24,734 bases of DNA from CAYWBI01 sp964456445 (GTDB lineage: Bacteria > Calditrichota > Calditrichia > Calditrichales > J004), in NCBI GenBank assembly GCA_964456445.1, contig CAYWBI010000039.1, positions 1 through 24,734 on the forward strand, given 5' to 3'. The notes under the pieces were generated by a model. The model did not search any database, was not told where the DNA came from, and worked only from the letters and a program-made list of their open reading frames with translations. The position numbers and the translations under genes were made by a program. Shown piece after piece: positions 16,852 through 24,731 of this stretch. The stretch's first letter is position 1; every line of letters begins with the position of its first letter.

Positions 16852-17064
16852 TCTTTGTGGAAAATAAATCCAAAATATTACGGGCATTTGTTTTTTGCGT
16901 AAATTATAGAAGGATTGGCATGAATGGACGATGTACATTAAATTCATACGCTTTGTTTATTCGATTCGGGATAGAAAATAATATAAAAAATTTATTTAAT
17001 TGCAGAATATTTTCCAGCATCGACCGATGATGCAGAAATCCAATTTATATTTTTGAGGTGGAAT

Positions 17065-18399
17065 ATGTTGAAAACGGTGATAAATGTATTTATCATGATG
17101 GCTTTATTATGGCTTGTGTCATGTTCGGGAACCAAGGGCGGTTCGTCCGACGAACCTGTCTTTCAGGACGAAAAAGTTCAATCTCAGGTTGATGACCTGC
17201 TCGATAAAATAAATGATAACCCAAATAACCCTGCCTTCCGTCAACAGTTAGCTCAGGTTTATAGCGATAACGGGCGCAATATTGAAGCTTTAAAACTTCT
17301 GGAAGATGGTTTTAATATTGATCCGAATGACGCTGAATCAAGATATCTTTATGCTACAATTGCGGAAAAAAACGGTGACAAGCGTCGTGCCTATGCCGCC
17401 TATAGGGATGTATTACAAACGCCCAGCGGTGTGGATTATCTCGATCGTATTTCGCCAAAATTTTCCGATGCGTTTGCCGTTACAAAAGTTGTTGGCAGCC
17501 CGGTGGATGAAGCTTTTGCCTCTTTTGCCGGTGATTCCAGTCTGATTGTATATCAGGCTTCTCCCGATAGTAACTGGGACGTATTTACCTACAACCTTGC
17601 AACGGATGAAACAAAACGTTTAACCCAGACCGCGGATAACGAAGAAGAACCATCCATCAGCCCCGATGGAAAATCATTGCTTTACACATCTACAAAAGAT
17701 GACGAAAGCGGGGCGCCTGCTGACCAGCTTTTACGCGATATTTATATCAAGGATCTGCAATCGGGCCATGAGCAAAACATTACACTGAACAGTTCCGATG
17801 ACTGGATGCCGCGTTTCTCATTTTCCGGGCAATCCATATCTTTTATCTCCGAGCGGGACGACCTGAGCGGTGCGGACTATGCCAGCCTGAAAAGTGAAGT
17901 GTATGTGATGGAAAAGAATGGACAGTTTCAGCATCGTGTCACACATTTACAAAGCCATAGCGGGGGGGCCCAAATTATGCCGGGGGCCACTACCGATGAA
18001 GGCTTTCTTGTTTTCGATAATGATCAAACCGGTAAATTTAAAATCTATAAAACGGATTTTAGTGGTAAGGATAGTACACAAATCACCTTTGATGCAAATT
18101 CCAACGATGCAGCGCCAAGCATTTCTTCCAATGGGGATAAGATTACTTTTTTCTCGGACCGGGACGGTAACTATGAAATATATCTGATGAACAGCGACGG
18201 TTCGGCGCAGATGCGTCTGACTTCCAACCCCGCCGATGATTTGAATCCGGTTTTTTCCCCGGATGGCAGCAAAATTTTATTTCATTCCAATCGTGCCGGT
18301 AACTATGATATTTATATGCTGGATTTGAACAAACAAGCCTCGGCCCCATCAATTTCTGATGTCATTTCCAATATAGACCAGGCATTGCAAGCCTTGTAA
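17065..18399 (+). CDS. TPR plus PD40 (TolB-like beta-propeller) lipoprotein
   Basis: The signal peptide ends in lipobox L-V-S-C with Cys20. Two or so TPR units follow (about 50-125; N-P-N-N-P-A-F-R-Q-Q-L-A-Q-V-Y-S). PD40/WD40-like repeats cover about 160-435, each with the S-P-D-G-x-x-[IL]-x-[FY]-x-S hallmark: I-S-P-D-G-K-S-L-L-Y-T-S, then S-S-N-G-D-K-I-T-F-F-S, then F-S-P-D-G-S-K-I-L-F-H-S, with D-G-N-Y-E-I-Y and A-G-N-Y-D-I-Y strands between. Such propellers occur in TolB and in many outer-membrane lipoproteins that bind protein partners. TolB itself has a different N-terminal domain and is soluble, so this is a relative, not TolB. Start ATG 17065 is preferred over the in-frame TTG at 17053, as GAGGTGG lies just upstream. 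A strong terminator follows. Confidence 0.9.
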   Translation: MLKTVINVFIMMALLWLVSCSGTKGGSSDEPVFQDEKVQSQVDDLLDKINDNPNNPAFRQQLAQVYSDNGRNIEALKLLEDGFNIDPNDAESRYLYATIAEKNGDKRRAYAAYRDVLQTPSGVDYLDRISPKFSDAFAVTKVVGSPVDEAFASFAGDSSLIVYQASPDSNWDVFTYNLATDETKRLTQTADNEEEPSISPDGKSLLYTSTKDDESGAPADQLLRDIYIKDLQSGHEQNITLNSSDDWMPRFSFSGQSISFISERDDLSGADYASLKSEVYVMEKNGQFQHRVTHLQSHSGGAQIMPGATTDEGFLVFDNDQTGKFKIYKTDFSGKDSTQITFDANSNDAAPSISSNGDKITFFSDRDGNYEIYLMNSDGSAQMRLTSNPADDLNPVFSPDGSKILFHSNRAGNYDIYMLDLNKQASAPSISDVISNIDQALQAL

Positions 18400-18421
18400 A
18401 CAGACTTATATCTTCATCAAT

Positions 18422-18456
18422 AAACCTCCGCTGCGTAACACCGGAGGTTTTTTTTT
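18422..18456 (+). terminator. Strong intrinsic terminator after the PD40 lipoprotein gene
   Basis: AAACCTCCG (18422-18430) pairs perfectly with CGGAGGTTT (18442-18450) across an eleven-base loop, followed by an unbroken T run to 18456. It closes the transcription unit before the helicase gene. Its 3' arm shares ACCGGAG plus a T run with the terminator before purA. Confidence 0.9.
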
Positions 18457-18610
18457 AACTTGAAATGCCGGATGTATGTTTACCTGCGGTGATTTGGAAT
18501 TTCATATACGGGTTTACAGATTGCGTTTATGCGAAGAGACCCTCCGTAAAAATCCGCCAAAATACAGGTGATCATTTGTTTTGTATGCGGCGGGCGGTTA
18601 ATTTTGTTTT

Positions 18611-20881
18611 ATGAATTTAGAACAATTGATCGACTATCTCTCCCGTGATGCAGAGTTTCAATCCCGTCTTACCCGCTGGCAGGAAATACCCGCGCGGGAA
18701 GCTGTATATAAACCTTTTCCGGCGGCGATGGACAGCCGTTTGCAACAAGCCATGAAAGACAAGGGAATCGGGCAATTATACAGCCACCAGGCCGATGCTT
18801 TCGAACATGTGATAAACGGTGAAAATATCGTCGTGGTCACGCCGACGGCTTCGGGCAAAACCATGACCTACAACCTGCCGGTGTTCAATACACTTTTGCG
18901 GGACAAAGAAGCGCGGGCCTTGTACCTGTTTCCCACCAAGGCGCTATCACAGGACCAGTTGCACGAGTTGGACGATTTTAACAAACGGCTTGCCCTTGGT
19001 ATAAAAACCTATACATTTGATGGCGACACACCGGCCGATATCCGAAGGACCATCCGCAGCGCCGGTCACATTGTGGTAACAAACCCGGATATGTTGCATC
19101 AGGGCATTTTGCCCCATCATACACTGTGGATTAAACTATTTGAAAACCTGCGCTATATAATTCTTGATGAAGTACATACCTACCGTGGTGTGTTTGGAAG
19201 TCATCTTGCCAACCTGATCTCCCGGCTAAAACGGCTTTGCACGTTTTACGGCAGCAGCCCGCAATTTATCTGTAGCAGCGCCACCATCCAGAACCCTGCG
19301 GAACTGGCCGAAAAACTGATCGGCGCCCCGGTAACGCTTATCGATAACAATGGCGCTCCAAGCGGGAAGAAACATTTTTTAATGTACAACCCGCCCGTGG
19401 TCAATTTTGAATTAGGGTTGCGCAGGGGTGTGGTAAACGAGGTAAAACAGATTGTGCGCAAACTGTTGCCGACCGGTGCGCAACTAATCATTTTTGCCCG
19501 CAGCCGGATGCGGGTGGAATTACTGACCACCTATCTGCACGACCTGGCCCGGGAGCAGAAAATCGATACCCATAAAATCCGGGGTTACCGCGGCGGTTAT
19601 CTGCCTTCAGAGCGTAGAAAAATCGAAAAAGGATTAAAGGACGGCAGCATACAGGTGGTGGTAAGCACCAATGCCCTGGAACTTGGCATTGATATCGGCC
19701 AGTTGGATGTGGCGATTATGGCCGGCTATCCCGGTTCCGTTTCCAGCGCCTGGCAGCAGGCGGGCAGGGCGGGCCGCAGACAAACCGTGGCGCTGACCAT
19801 CATGGTGGCATCCAGCGCGCCTTTGGATCAGTACATTGTGGAAAATCCTGATTATTTTTTCGGCAAGAACCCGGAAACGGCCTTTGTTGATCGCGGAAAC
19901 CTGCCCATTTTAATGAGTCATTTAAAATGTGCCGCCTTTGAACTGCCCTTTAAAGAGCATGAAGAATTTGTACCGGTCATCACTACGCAATTGCTGGATT
20001 TTCTCGCCGATGAACGCATCCTGCGCAAAACGGACGGACAATATTTTTGGATGAACGATATCTATCCTGCCGATGAAGTAAGTTTGCGCAATGCCACACA
20101 GGAAAACGTGGTGATTATAGATACCGGCAACCAAAACCGGGTGATCGGTGAAATCGATTTGTTTGCCGCACAGGAAATGGTACACAGCGAGGCCGTTTAT
20201 TTACATGGCAGCGTACCCTTTTATGTGGACAACCTTAACTGGGACGAGCTGAAGGCCTACGTACACCGGGTGGACGCCGACCATTATACCGACGCAATAA
20301 CCAAGGTGGACGTCAAGGTGTTGGATATCCTGGAAGAAGAAACTGTGGGAAGTTATAGTAAGGCTTTTGCCGAAGTAGCCGTGGCACGTACGACAACCGG
20401 ATATAAAAAAATAAAATTTCGCAGCCATGAAAATATAGGTTTCGGGCGGGTTTATCTGCCTGAACTGGAAATGCAGACCAATGCCCTCATATTTAATTTT
20501 AATACGGATTTTCTATCGTCACAGCAACTCAAGGAATCCGCCATCGGTGAAGGTTTAAAAGGTATCGCCTACAGCATGCAAAACCTGGCGCCGCTTTATG
20601 TGATGTGCGATGTTAGCGATATTGCCGTTTTTTCCATGGTACGCGATCCGTTTAATTCCAGACCGGTGATATATGTATATGATAAGTATCAGGGGGGCAT
20701 TGGTCTGAGCAAAAAACTGTTCCATCTCGATCAAACCCTGATCCGCGCCACGCTGGAACATATTCAGTCCTGTGCCTGCGTTTATGGTTGTCCCTCCTGC
20801 ATTGGTCCCGCGCTGGAGGTTTCGGAAAGTGCAAAGTCGCACGCCATTACAATCCTAAAAGGTATGCTACCTGGTTATTGA
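18611..20881 (+). CDS. MrfA/YprA-family DEAD/DEAH-box DNA helicase with C-terminal Zn-binding domain
   Basis: Superfamily 2 helicase of 756 residues. The B. subtilis member MrfA (YprA) acts in a repair route for mitomycin-C damage. Seen here are a Q-like motif (Y-S-H-Q, 57-60), Walker A T-P-T-A-S-G-K-T (77-84), F-P-T-K-A-L-S-Q-D-Q, Walker B D-E-V-H (186-189) and S-A-T (223-225). The second helicase domain ends in the typical Q-A-G-R-A-G-R-R. The C-terminal MZB/DUF1998 region carries C-A-C-V-Y-G-C-P-S-C, four Cys expected to bind zinc. MrfB, the exonuclease partner in Bacillus, is not adjacent. The gene follows 150 bases of non-coding DNA after a terminator. No ribosome-binding site is obvious. 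It converges on pduT with only 25 bases between the stops. Confidence 0.93.
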   Translation: MNLEQLIDYLSRDAEFQSRLTRWQEIPAREAVYKPFPAAMDSRLQQAMKDKGIGQLYSHQADAFEHVINGENIVVVTPTASGKTMTYNLPVFNTLLRDKEARALYLFPTKALSQDQLHELDDFNKRLALGIKTYTFDGDTPADIRRTIRSAGHIVVTNPDMLHQGILPHHTLWIKLFENLRYIILDEVHTYRGVFGSHLANLISRLKRLCTFYGSSPQFICSSATIQNPAELAEKLIGAPVTLIDNNGAPSGKKHFLMYNPPVVNFELGLRRGVVNEVKQIVRKLLPTGAQLIIFARSRMRVELLTTYLHDLAREQKIDTHKIRGYRGGYLPSERRKIEKGLKDGSIQVVVSTNALELGIDIGQLDVAIMAGYPGSVSSAWQQAGRAGRRQTVALTIMVASSAPLDQYIVENPDYFFGKNPETAFVDRGNLPILMSHLKCAAFELPFKEHEEFVPVITTQLLDFLADERILRKTDGQYFWMNDIYPADEVSLRNATQENVVIIDTGNQNRVIGEIDLFAAQEMVHSEAVYLHGSVPFYVDNLNWDELKAYVHRVDADHYTDAITKVDVKVLDILEEETVGSYSKAFAEVAVARTTTGYKKIKFRSHENIGFGRVYLPELEMQTNALIFNFNTDFLSSQQLKESAIGEGLKGIAYSMQNLAPLYVMCDVSDIAVFSMVRDPFNSRPVIYVYDKYQGGIGLSKKLFHLDQTLIRATLEHIQSCACVYGCPSCIGPALEVSESAKSHAITILKGMLPGY

Positions 20882-20906
20882 AAAAGTACTAATTGTAATT
20901 GGTGTT

Positions 20907-21455
20907 TTATATCTTGTCCTGCAGAATTTCTTTGCGTGGATTGGGGATGATCACCTTGCTGACCAAAACGCCTTTTGATTTTATATAATTGGAACCCGCA
21001 TCCACGGCGGCAGTAACCGCGGCAACATCGCCGGTAAGCGTTACATAGCCCTTGCCACCAATCGCCATTGCGAGATGGATTTGTATCAACTGCACGTCCG
21101 CTGCCTTGATGGCGGCATCGGCTGCTTCAATAATCGATGCGACGGAAAATGTTTCAATGATGCCCAGCGCGTCAGGTTTTTCCACCAGAGTTGTACCGCT
21201 GATGGCCGGGAATACAGCCGGGTGCACATTGGGTAAAATCAGTTCGTCCACCAGGGTGGGCCCGGCCATATCCTTTCCTGCCTCAATACTTGCGGTAACC
21301 GCGTCTATATCCCCCGCCACCATTACCATAAACTTACCCGGACAAATGGTTCGGTTGAACAGGATTTGTACATTGGCGGTCTTAAGCAGGGCGTCGGCAA
21401 CCTCGTATCCCCTGGCTATGGATGTCATTTCAATAAGTCCGATGGCAGAAAGCAT
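20907..21455 (-). CDS. pduT: PduT-like tandem-BMC (BMC-T) microcompartment shell protein with Fe-S Cys
   Basis: Two BMC domains in tandem (about 3-88 and 96-180) form a trimer that takes a hexamer place in the protein shell of a bacterial microcompartment. In PduT, one Cys per subunit lines the central pore and together they hold a [4Fe-4S] cluster. The equivalent residue is present here at exactly position 38 (N-R-T-I-C-P-G-K-F), and N-V-H-P-A-V-F-P-A-I-S-G and I-H-L-A-M-A-I-G-G-K-G also match PduT. Family role: moving electrons across the shell to or from PduS, whose gene is directly upstream (23-base gap). An AAAGGGAA site precedes the ATG. No other shell proteins or encapsulated enzymes are in the window, so the substrate of the compartment cannot be told. 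Confidence 0.95.
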   Translation of the reverse strand: MLSAIGLIEMTSIARGYEVADALLKTANVQILFNRTICPGKFMVMVAGDIDAVTASIEAGKDMAGPTLVDELILPNVHPAVFPAISGTTLVEKPDALGIIETFSVASIIEAADAAIKAADVQLIQIHLAMAIGGKGYVTLTGDVAAVTAAVDAGSNYIKSKGVLVSKVIIPNPRKEILQDKI

Positions 21456-21478
21456 GCTATTCCCTTTTGTAAAATGAA

Positions 21479-22807
21479 TTACTTTTTGTTGATGGTGATA
21501 AAGTGTTCGTCCATATCCGTCACCGTCCCATCTATACTGGCATGAGCGGCTATGCTTAAACCTATTGCCGGACGGGCGATCATCTGGCCCCGGGACACTT
21601 TTTCACCAATGGCCACAACCGGGATGGCCGCCGTCCCGATATGGGCGTCCAATGGAATTTTAACTTTATCCGTTTTAATAGTTCCCGCATGATAGACCGC
21701 GCTTATCGCAGTTAACTTTTCCAGCCCAAGACGACGGACAAGCCGCTTTGTCGGTACGGATCGGTATTCCTTTAAAGGATGCGGCCCGAGCGTTAGTTCC
21801 TGCAATTGTTCGGGTGAAAGCCACGCATCTTGCTGTTTTAAATCACGTTTTGTTGTAACACAAATATTACGTGGGTCCAATTCTTCCGGGCAAGCCCATA
21901 ACGAACATATATTGCATTCACAGCATGCCTGCGCCCAATGTGTAAGGCTTTGGCTTAGCTCGCCGGTGGTTAAAAGCGAACGCATCACCAAATGCGGTTT
22001 TATCGGATAGCCCAACAAATAACGGGGGCACATTTCCGTACATAGACTGCACTGGTCACAGGTGGATTTCCCCGTTTTTTTATAACTGCGCTCGGTTTGC
22101 ATCTTGCGCATCGAGAGATGAGCGTCACGGGGCATGACGATAAATCCTGCGGATTTTGCGCGGACAACGGTCTGTAAATCGGTGACCACATGCCCCATCA
22201 TTGCACCGCCATCGATTAAAACAAAATCATCAATCGTTGCCCCGCCCGCTGCTTCCAATACTTCGCTATAGGAAACGCCGATCGGGAAAAATGCGGTGAG
22301 CGGGTTTTTCACATAACCATGAACGGTAAGTATGGAATGTGTAACAGGTTTTCCTTCCAGCGCGCGCTTAATATTATAAAGCGTTTCTATGTTTTGTACA
22401 ATTACGCCAACATCCAGCGGGAGGCCGCCCGCTGGAATACGTTTGCCGGTTGCATGAAATACCACCTCGTATTCGTCTCCTGCAGGATAGACATCTTCCA
22501 TTTCAAAGATGGAGATGTTTGGTGGCAGTTGCTTTGAAATGGCGGCTATTGAATTTTTATTCTTGTTCTTGATGGCCACAATGCCTTTCCGGGCACCGCT
22601 GTGATCCATAACCCTTTGCAATCCCTGAATAATTTCCTGTGGAAAATTTTGCATAAGGGTTTGATCTTTGTTAAGTAGCGGTTCACATTCCGCGCCATTG
22701 GCGATTACGATATCCACCTTTGCCGAAACCTTTTTATAAGTGGGAAATCCCGCGCCGCCAGCCCCGATTACCGCTGCCATCTGCAATTGTTGTTCGAAAT
22801 GGGTCAT
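21479..22807 (-). CDS. pduS: PduS-like flavoprotein/Fe-S electron-transfer protein (RnfC family)
   Basis: PduS takes electrons from NADH through FMN and two [4Fe-4S] clusters; in Salmonella it reduces cobalamin for the diol dehydratase inside the Pdu compartment. The 442-residue protein has the nucleotide/FMN-binding G-A-G-G-A-G-F-P-T (15-23) and N-G-A-E-C-E-P-L (37-44). There are two ferredoxin-like Cys sets: Cys250/253/256/260 (C-D-Q-C-S-L-C-T-E-M-C-P) and Cys295/298/301/306. A C-terminal barrel-sandwich (RnfC_N-like) domain ends the protein. It lies first in a two-gene unit with pduT. Other possible roles are the RnfC-type reductase of glycyl-radical compartments, since the dehydratase is not in view. 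The ATG lacks a clear ribosome-binding site. Confidence 0.94.
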   Translation of the reverse strand: MTHFEQQLQMAAVIGAGGAGFPTYKKVSAKVDIVIANGAECEPLLNKDQTLMQNFPQEIIQGLQRVMDHSGARKGIVAIKNKNKNSIAAISKQLPPNISIFEMEDVYPAGDEYEVVFHATGKRIPAGGLPLDVGVIVQNIETLYNIKRALEGKPVTHSILTVHGYVKNPLTAFFPIGVSYSEVLEAAGGATIDDFVLIDGGAMMGHVVTDLQTVVRAKSAGFIVMPRDAHLSMRKMQTERSYKKTGKSTCDQCSLCTEMCPRYLLGYPIKPHLVMRSLLTTGELSQSLTHWAQACCECNICSLWACPEELDPRNICVTTKRDLKQQDAWLSPEQLQELTLGPHPLKEYRSVPTKRLVRRLGLEKLTAISAVYHAGTIKTDKVKIPLDAHIGTAAIPVVAIGEKVSRGQMIARPAIGLSIAAHASIDGTVTDMDEHFITINKK

Positions 22808-22851
22808 AGTCTGTTTTGATTGTGAGAATTTTTAAATTTACTCAATTACAA

Positions 22852-22986
22852 TTACAGCGCCAATAGAAAATATGTGAATACCGGATTTTTATCAATTCGG
22901 ATATCTCTAAGTCCTGCTCTGTCCATCAGCTCGTCGGTGTTATTTTTAACGAATTCCCTATCTAAAAAATTGTGGAAGTTATACAT
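22852..22986 (-). pseudogene. Probable decayed 3' end of a gene upstream of pduS (methyltransferase-like tail)
   Basis: On the minus strand a 44-codon frame (ATG 22986 to TAA 22852) encodes a protein-like tail. It includes F-L-D-R-E-F-V-K-N-N and then E-L-M-D-R-A-G-L-R-D-I-R-I, ending V-F-T-Y-F-L-L-A-L. The E-L-h-x-x-A-G-h-x-D-h pattern is typical of the last helix and strands of class I SAM-dependent methyltransferases. Just upstream, another minus-strand frame (22979-23110) encodes a composition-wise plausible stretch (S-G-W-I-I-P-F-I-R-A-Y). The two could be one gene split by a two-base loss in a TATA run near 22980. The N-terminal methyltransferase core is absent, and the 5' part would overlap the promoter of the divergent hydrolase gene. 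I therefore read this as a remnant; a true 44-residue gene or chance remains possible. Confidence 0.42.
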
Positions 22987-23047
22987 GGAATTTGTATTCC
23001 ACTATAAGATACGCCCTGATGAAAGGTATAATCCATCCGGACGGATT
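22986..23047. promoter_or_regulatory. Two inverted repeats in the pduS / UPF0173 divergent gap
   Basis: TGGAAT-ttgt-ATTCCA (22986-23001) is a perfect six-base dyad. AATCC-at-CCGG-ac-GGATT (23030-23047) is an 18-base palindrome with one mismatched pair, about 45 bases upstream of the hydrolase -10. Either could be a repressor or activator site, but no regulator gene is near to name one, and both overlap the proposed gene remnant. Confidence 0.3.
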
Positions 23048-23091
23048 AAGAAAACTTGTTGTTTGAAATATGTCCGCTGTGTATATTTCGG

Positions 23092-23097
23092 TATAAT
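23092..23097 (+). promoter_or_regulatory. Candidate -10 box for the UPF0173-sprT unit
   Basis: A perfect TATAAT lies 30 bases before the hydrolase ATG, with a GGAGG ribosome-binding site (23116-23120) between them. No good -35 is found at 16-18 bases (only TATGTC at 23069-23074), so an activator may be needed. The rest of the 320-base gap 22808-23127 holds the gene remnant and inverted repeats described separately. Confidence 0.4.
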
Positions 23098-23127
23098 ACT
23101 GTATATCCATAAAATGGAGGTATAGAG

Positions 23128-23805
23128 ATGGCAAAGCTTACATTTTTAGGCCATGCCGGTTGGCTTGTTAAAGGGGCTCAAAACACGGTTGTAATCGATC
23201 CTTTTCTCGAAGGCAATCCGTTGGCCGTTCATAAAGCGGCGGATATAAAAGCCGATTATATCCTTTTGTCGCATGCCCACAGCGACCATATTGGCGATAC
23301 GGAAAGTATTGCATCTGCAAACCGCTCCACAATTATTGCCAATTTTGAAATAGCCACGCATTTTGGCAATAAGGGTTTTAATGTGCATCCGATGCATATC
23401 GGCGGGGCACATGATTTCCCTTTTGGCCGTGTTAAGCTGACGCCGGCGTTTCATGGTTCATCTTTCCCCGATGGCAGTTACGGGGGGATGCCTGCCGGTA
23501 TTCTTTTGACTATTAATGGATTGACAATTTATCATACAGGGGATACGGCATTATTTAGCGATATGTCGCTTATAGGTAAAAATGCACCGGTGGACGTGAT
23601 GCTGACCTGCATTGGGGATAATTTTACAATGGGAATTGATGACGCCGTTGATGCCGTGGTGCTTGTAAGGCCAAAATTAGCTGTCCCCATGCACTATAAA
23701 ACATTCGATCTGATCGATGTGGATCCACAGGAGTTTGCATCCAAAACCGAGTTGATGGGACATAGTGTAAAGGTTTTTGAAATAGGGGAGACATTTGATA
23801 TCTGA
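23128..23805 (+). CDS. UPF0173-family metal-dependent hydrolase (metallo-beta-lactamase fold)
   Basis: A cytoplasmic 225-residue protein with the zinc-binding motif H-A-H-S-D-H (49-54), a further histidine in P-A-F-H-G (about 114), Asp in Y-H-T-G-D-T (about 138) and a final His in V-P-M-H-Y (about 193). The start M-A-K-L-T-F-L-G-H-A and I-D-P-F-L-E-G-N-P are signatures of the UPF0173 (YtkL-type) group. The full set of metal ligands is present, so it is probably an active hydrolase; no physiological substrate is established for this group that I can cite. A GGAGG site lies seven bases before the ATG. The last 11 bases overlap the next gene. Confidence 0.95.
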   Translation: MAKLTFLGHAGWLVKGAQNTVVIDPFLEGNPLAVHKAADIKADYILLSHAHSDHIGDTESIASANRSTIIANFEIATHFGNKGFNVHPMHIGGAHDFPFGRVKLTPAFHGSSFPDGSYGGMPAGILLTINGLTIYHTGDTALFSDMSLIGKNAPVDVMLTCIGDNFTMGIDDAVDAVVLVRPKLAVPMHYKTFDLIDVDPQEFASKTELMGHSVKVFEIGETFDI

Positions 23806-24505
23806 AGACCATGGTGATATTGTTTATCTTTACACTTTGCTTTCGAAAATAAAAATGCAATATCCGCCCGCAGAGGGTTATTCCCTGCGGGTTTCTTTTT
23901 ATCCATATAAACATCTCAGTCATACCATCCGTCTGCGAAATGGGGTTATCCAATTGCGTTTGTCCGATAAACTTCGCCAGGCGCCGGACGAAGTTTTAGA
24001 AGCGATTACGGTCATCTTGTTTGACAAACTTTTCCACTATCAAACCCCCAAACATGTTCGGACTGTGTATAAAGCATACGAAGCTTCTTTAGACGGAGCT
24101 CTGGTAGAAGTTCGGCATCGGGACGTGACAAAGCGCTATACGCCGCATGGCAATTATTATAATCTTAGTGACCTTTTTGAGCGATTAAATAGATTGTATT
24201 TTGGCGGAGCGCTCAAAAAACCCCACCTTGGCTGGAGCCATAAACGTAGTTACCGTCGGTTGGGTTTTTATAGTGAGCGACGTAAACTTCTGGTCGTCAG
24301 CCGGATTTTTGATCATAAAAAATGCCCGGGCTATGTGGTTGAGTTTATCATGTACCATGAGATGTTGCATTTGGCTTTACCGGTTGTAAAAAAGAATGGG
24401 CGGAATGTTATTCACCCGGCGGAGTTCAAAGCGCGGGAGAAAAATTTTTATGACTATTTCCGGGCGGAGAAATTTCTGCAAAAGAAACTACGCAAGTTGC
24501 TTTAA
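23795..24505 (+). CDS. SprT-like zinc metallopeptidase-domain protein
   Basis: A 236-residue protein with H-E-M-L-H at 188-192 (HExxH zinc/catalytic motif), preceded by L-F-E-R-L-N-R-L-Y-F-G-G-A-L-K-K-P (127-143). That entry, leading into a strand with G-F-Y-S, is typical of the SprT domain. His207 in I-H-P-A-E-F-K-A-R-E is the likely third zinc ligand. No C-terminal zinc finger is seen. Eukaryotic Spartan relatives digest DNA-protein crosslinks; the bacterial role is not settled, so a repair function is only a possibility. The first usable start is TTG 23795, with AGGGGAG five bases upstream and overlapping the previous gene by 11 bases. The next in-frame Met (23855) would remove 20 residues and has no such site. 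Confidence 0.85.
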   Translation: MISEDHGDIVYLYTLLSKIKMQYPPAEGYSLRVSFYPYKHLSHTIRLRNGVIQLRLSDKLRQAPDEVLEAITVILFDKLFHYQTPKHVRTVYKAYEASLDGALVEVRHRDVTKRYTPHGNYYNLSDLFERLNRLYFGGALKKPHLGWSHKRSYRRLGFYSERRKLLVVSRIFDHKKCPGYVVEFIMYHEMLHLALPVVKKNGRNVIHPAEFKAREKNFYDYFRAEKFLQKKLRKLL

Positions 24506-24645
24506 AACCTTGCTTCAATTAAGCCCGAATGAGAGTAGTTATATCATTAGTGTCCGGTTAAAATGTGAAATATTAAAACCAAGCCCTTTGATGTCAAGAC
24601 CAAACGCCTGAACTAAAATAGTTGTACTTGAAGCAAGCTTGGTTT
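24505..24645. repeat. Imperfect terminal inverted repeats bounding about 141 non-coding bases (MITE-like)
   Basis: The left arm AAACCTTGCTTCAA (24505-24518) pairs with TTGAAGCAAGCTTGGTTT (24628-24645): nine bases TTGCTTCAA/TTGAAGCAA and five bases AAACC/GGTTT, separated by an extra GCTT on the right. A second AAACCAAGC at 24576-24584 is also a perfect complement of GCTTGGTTT. The interior has no long frame. The left arm begins one base inside the sprT-like stop region, so it directly follows that gene. It could be a small non-autonomous element or a folded RNA/terminator region. Confidence 0.4.
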
Positions 24646-24647
24646 AT

Positions 24648-24698
24648 GGCGAAATTTCTGTTTGAGTCCGGCGGCTGCAGGACGAGTTAAATTTCGCC
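24648..24698. repeat. Nested palindrome, REP-like or terminator-like
   Basis: A perfect ten-base inverted repeat, GGCGAAATTT (24648-24657) with AAATTTCGCC (24689-24698), encloses a second dyad GTCC (24666-24669) / GGAC (24680-24683). The right arm is followed by TGGGCTTTTTG, so it may also end transcription of the UPF0173-sprT unit. The compact, nested layout without coding capacity is what dispersed palindromic repeats look like; copy number cannot be judged from one window. Confidence 0.55.
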
Positions 24699-24715
24699 TG
24701 GGCTTTTTGTTACTT

Positions 24716-24731
24716 CCCCGCCTTCGCGGGG
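24716..24731. repeat. GC-rich hairpin at the window edge
   Basis: CCCCGC (24716-24721), loop CTTC, GCGGGG (24726-24731): a perfect and very stable six-base stem in non-coding DNA. It lies 17 bases after the nested palindrome and the window ends three bases later, so it is probably part of a longer repeat block that continues beyond the edge. Confidence 0.5.

Noticed and set aside
17065..18399. Calling the PD40 lipoprotein TolB
   Set aside because: It has a lipid Cys and TPR units in place of the TolB N-terminal domain, and no tol-pal neighbours.
22874..23125. 83-codon plus-strand frame in the gap before the UPF0173 gene
   Set aside because: Composition is unlike a protein, it runs through the promoter and ribosome-binding site of the next gene, and the opposite strand gives a more protein-like reading.
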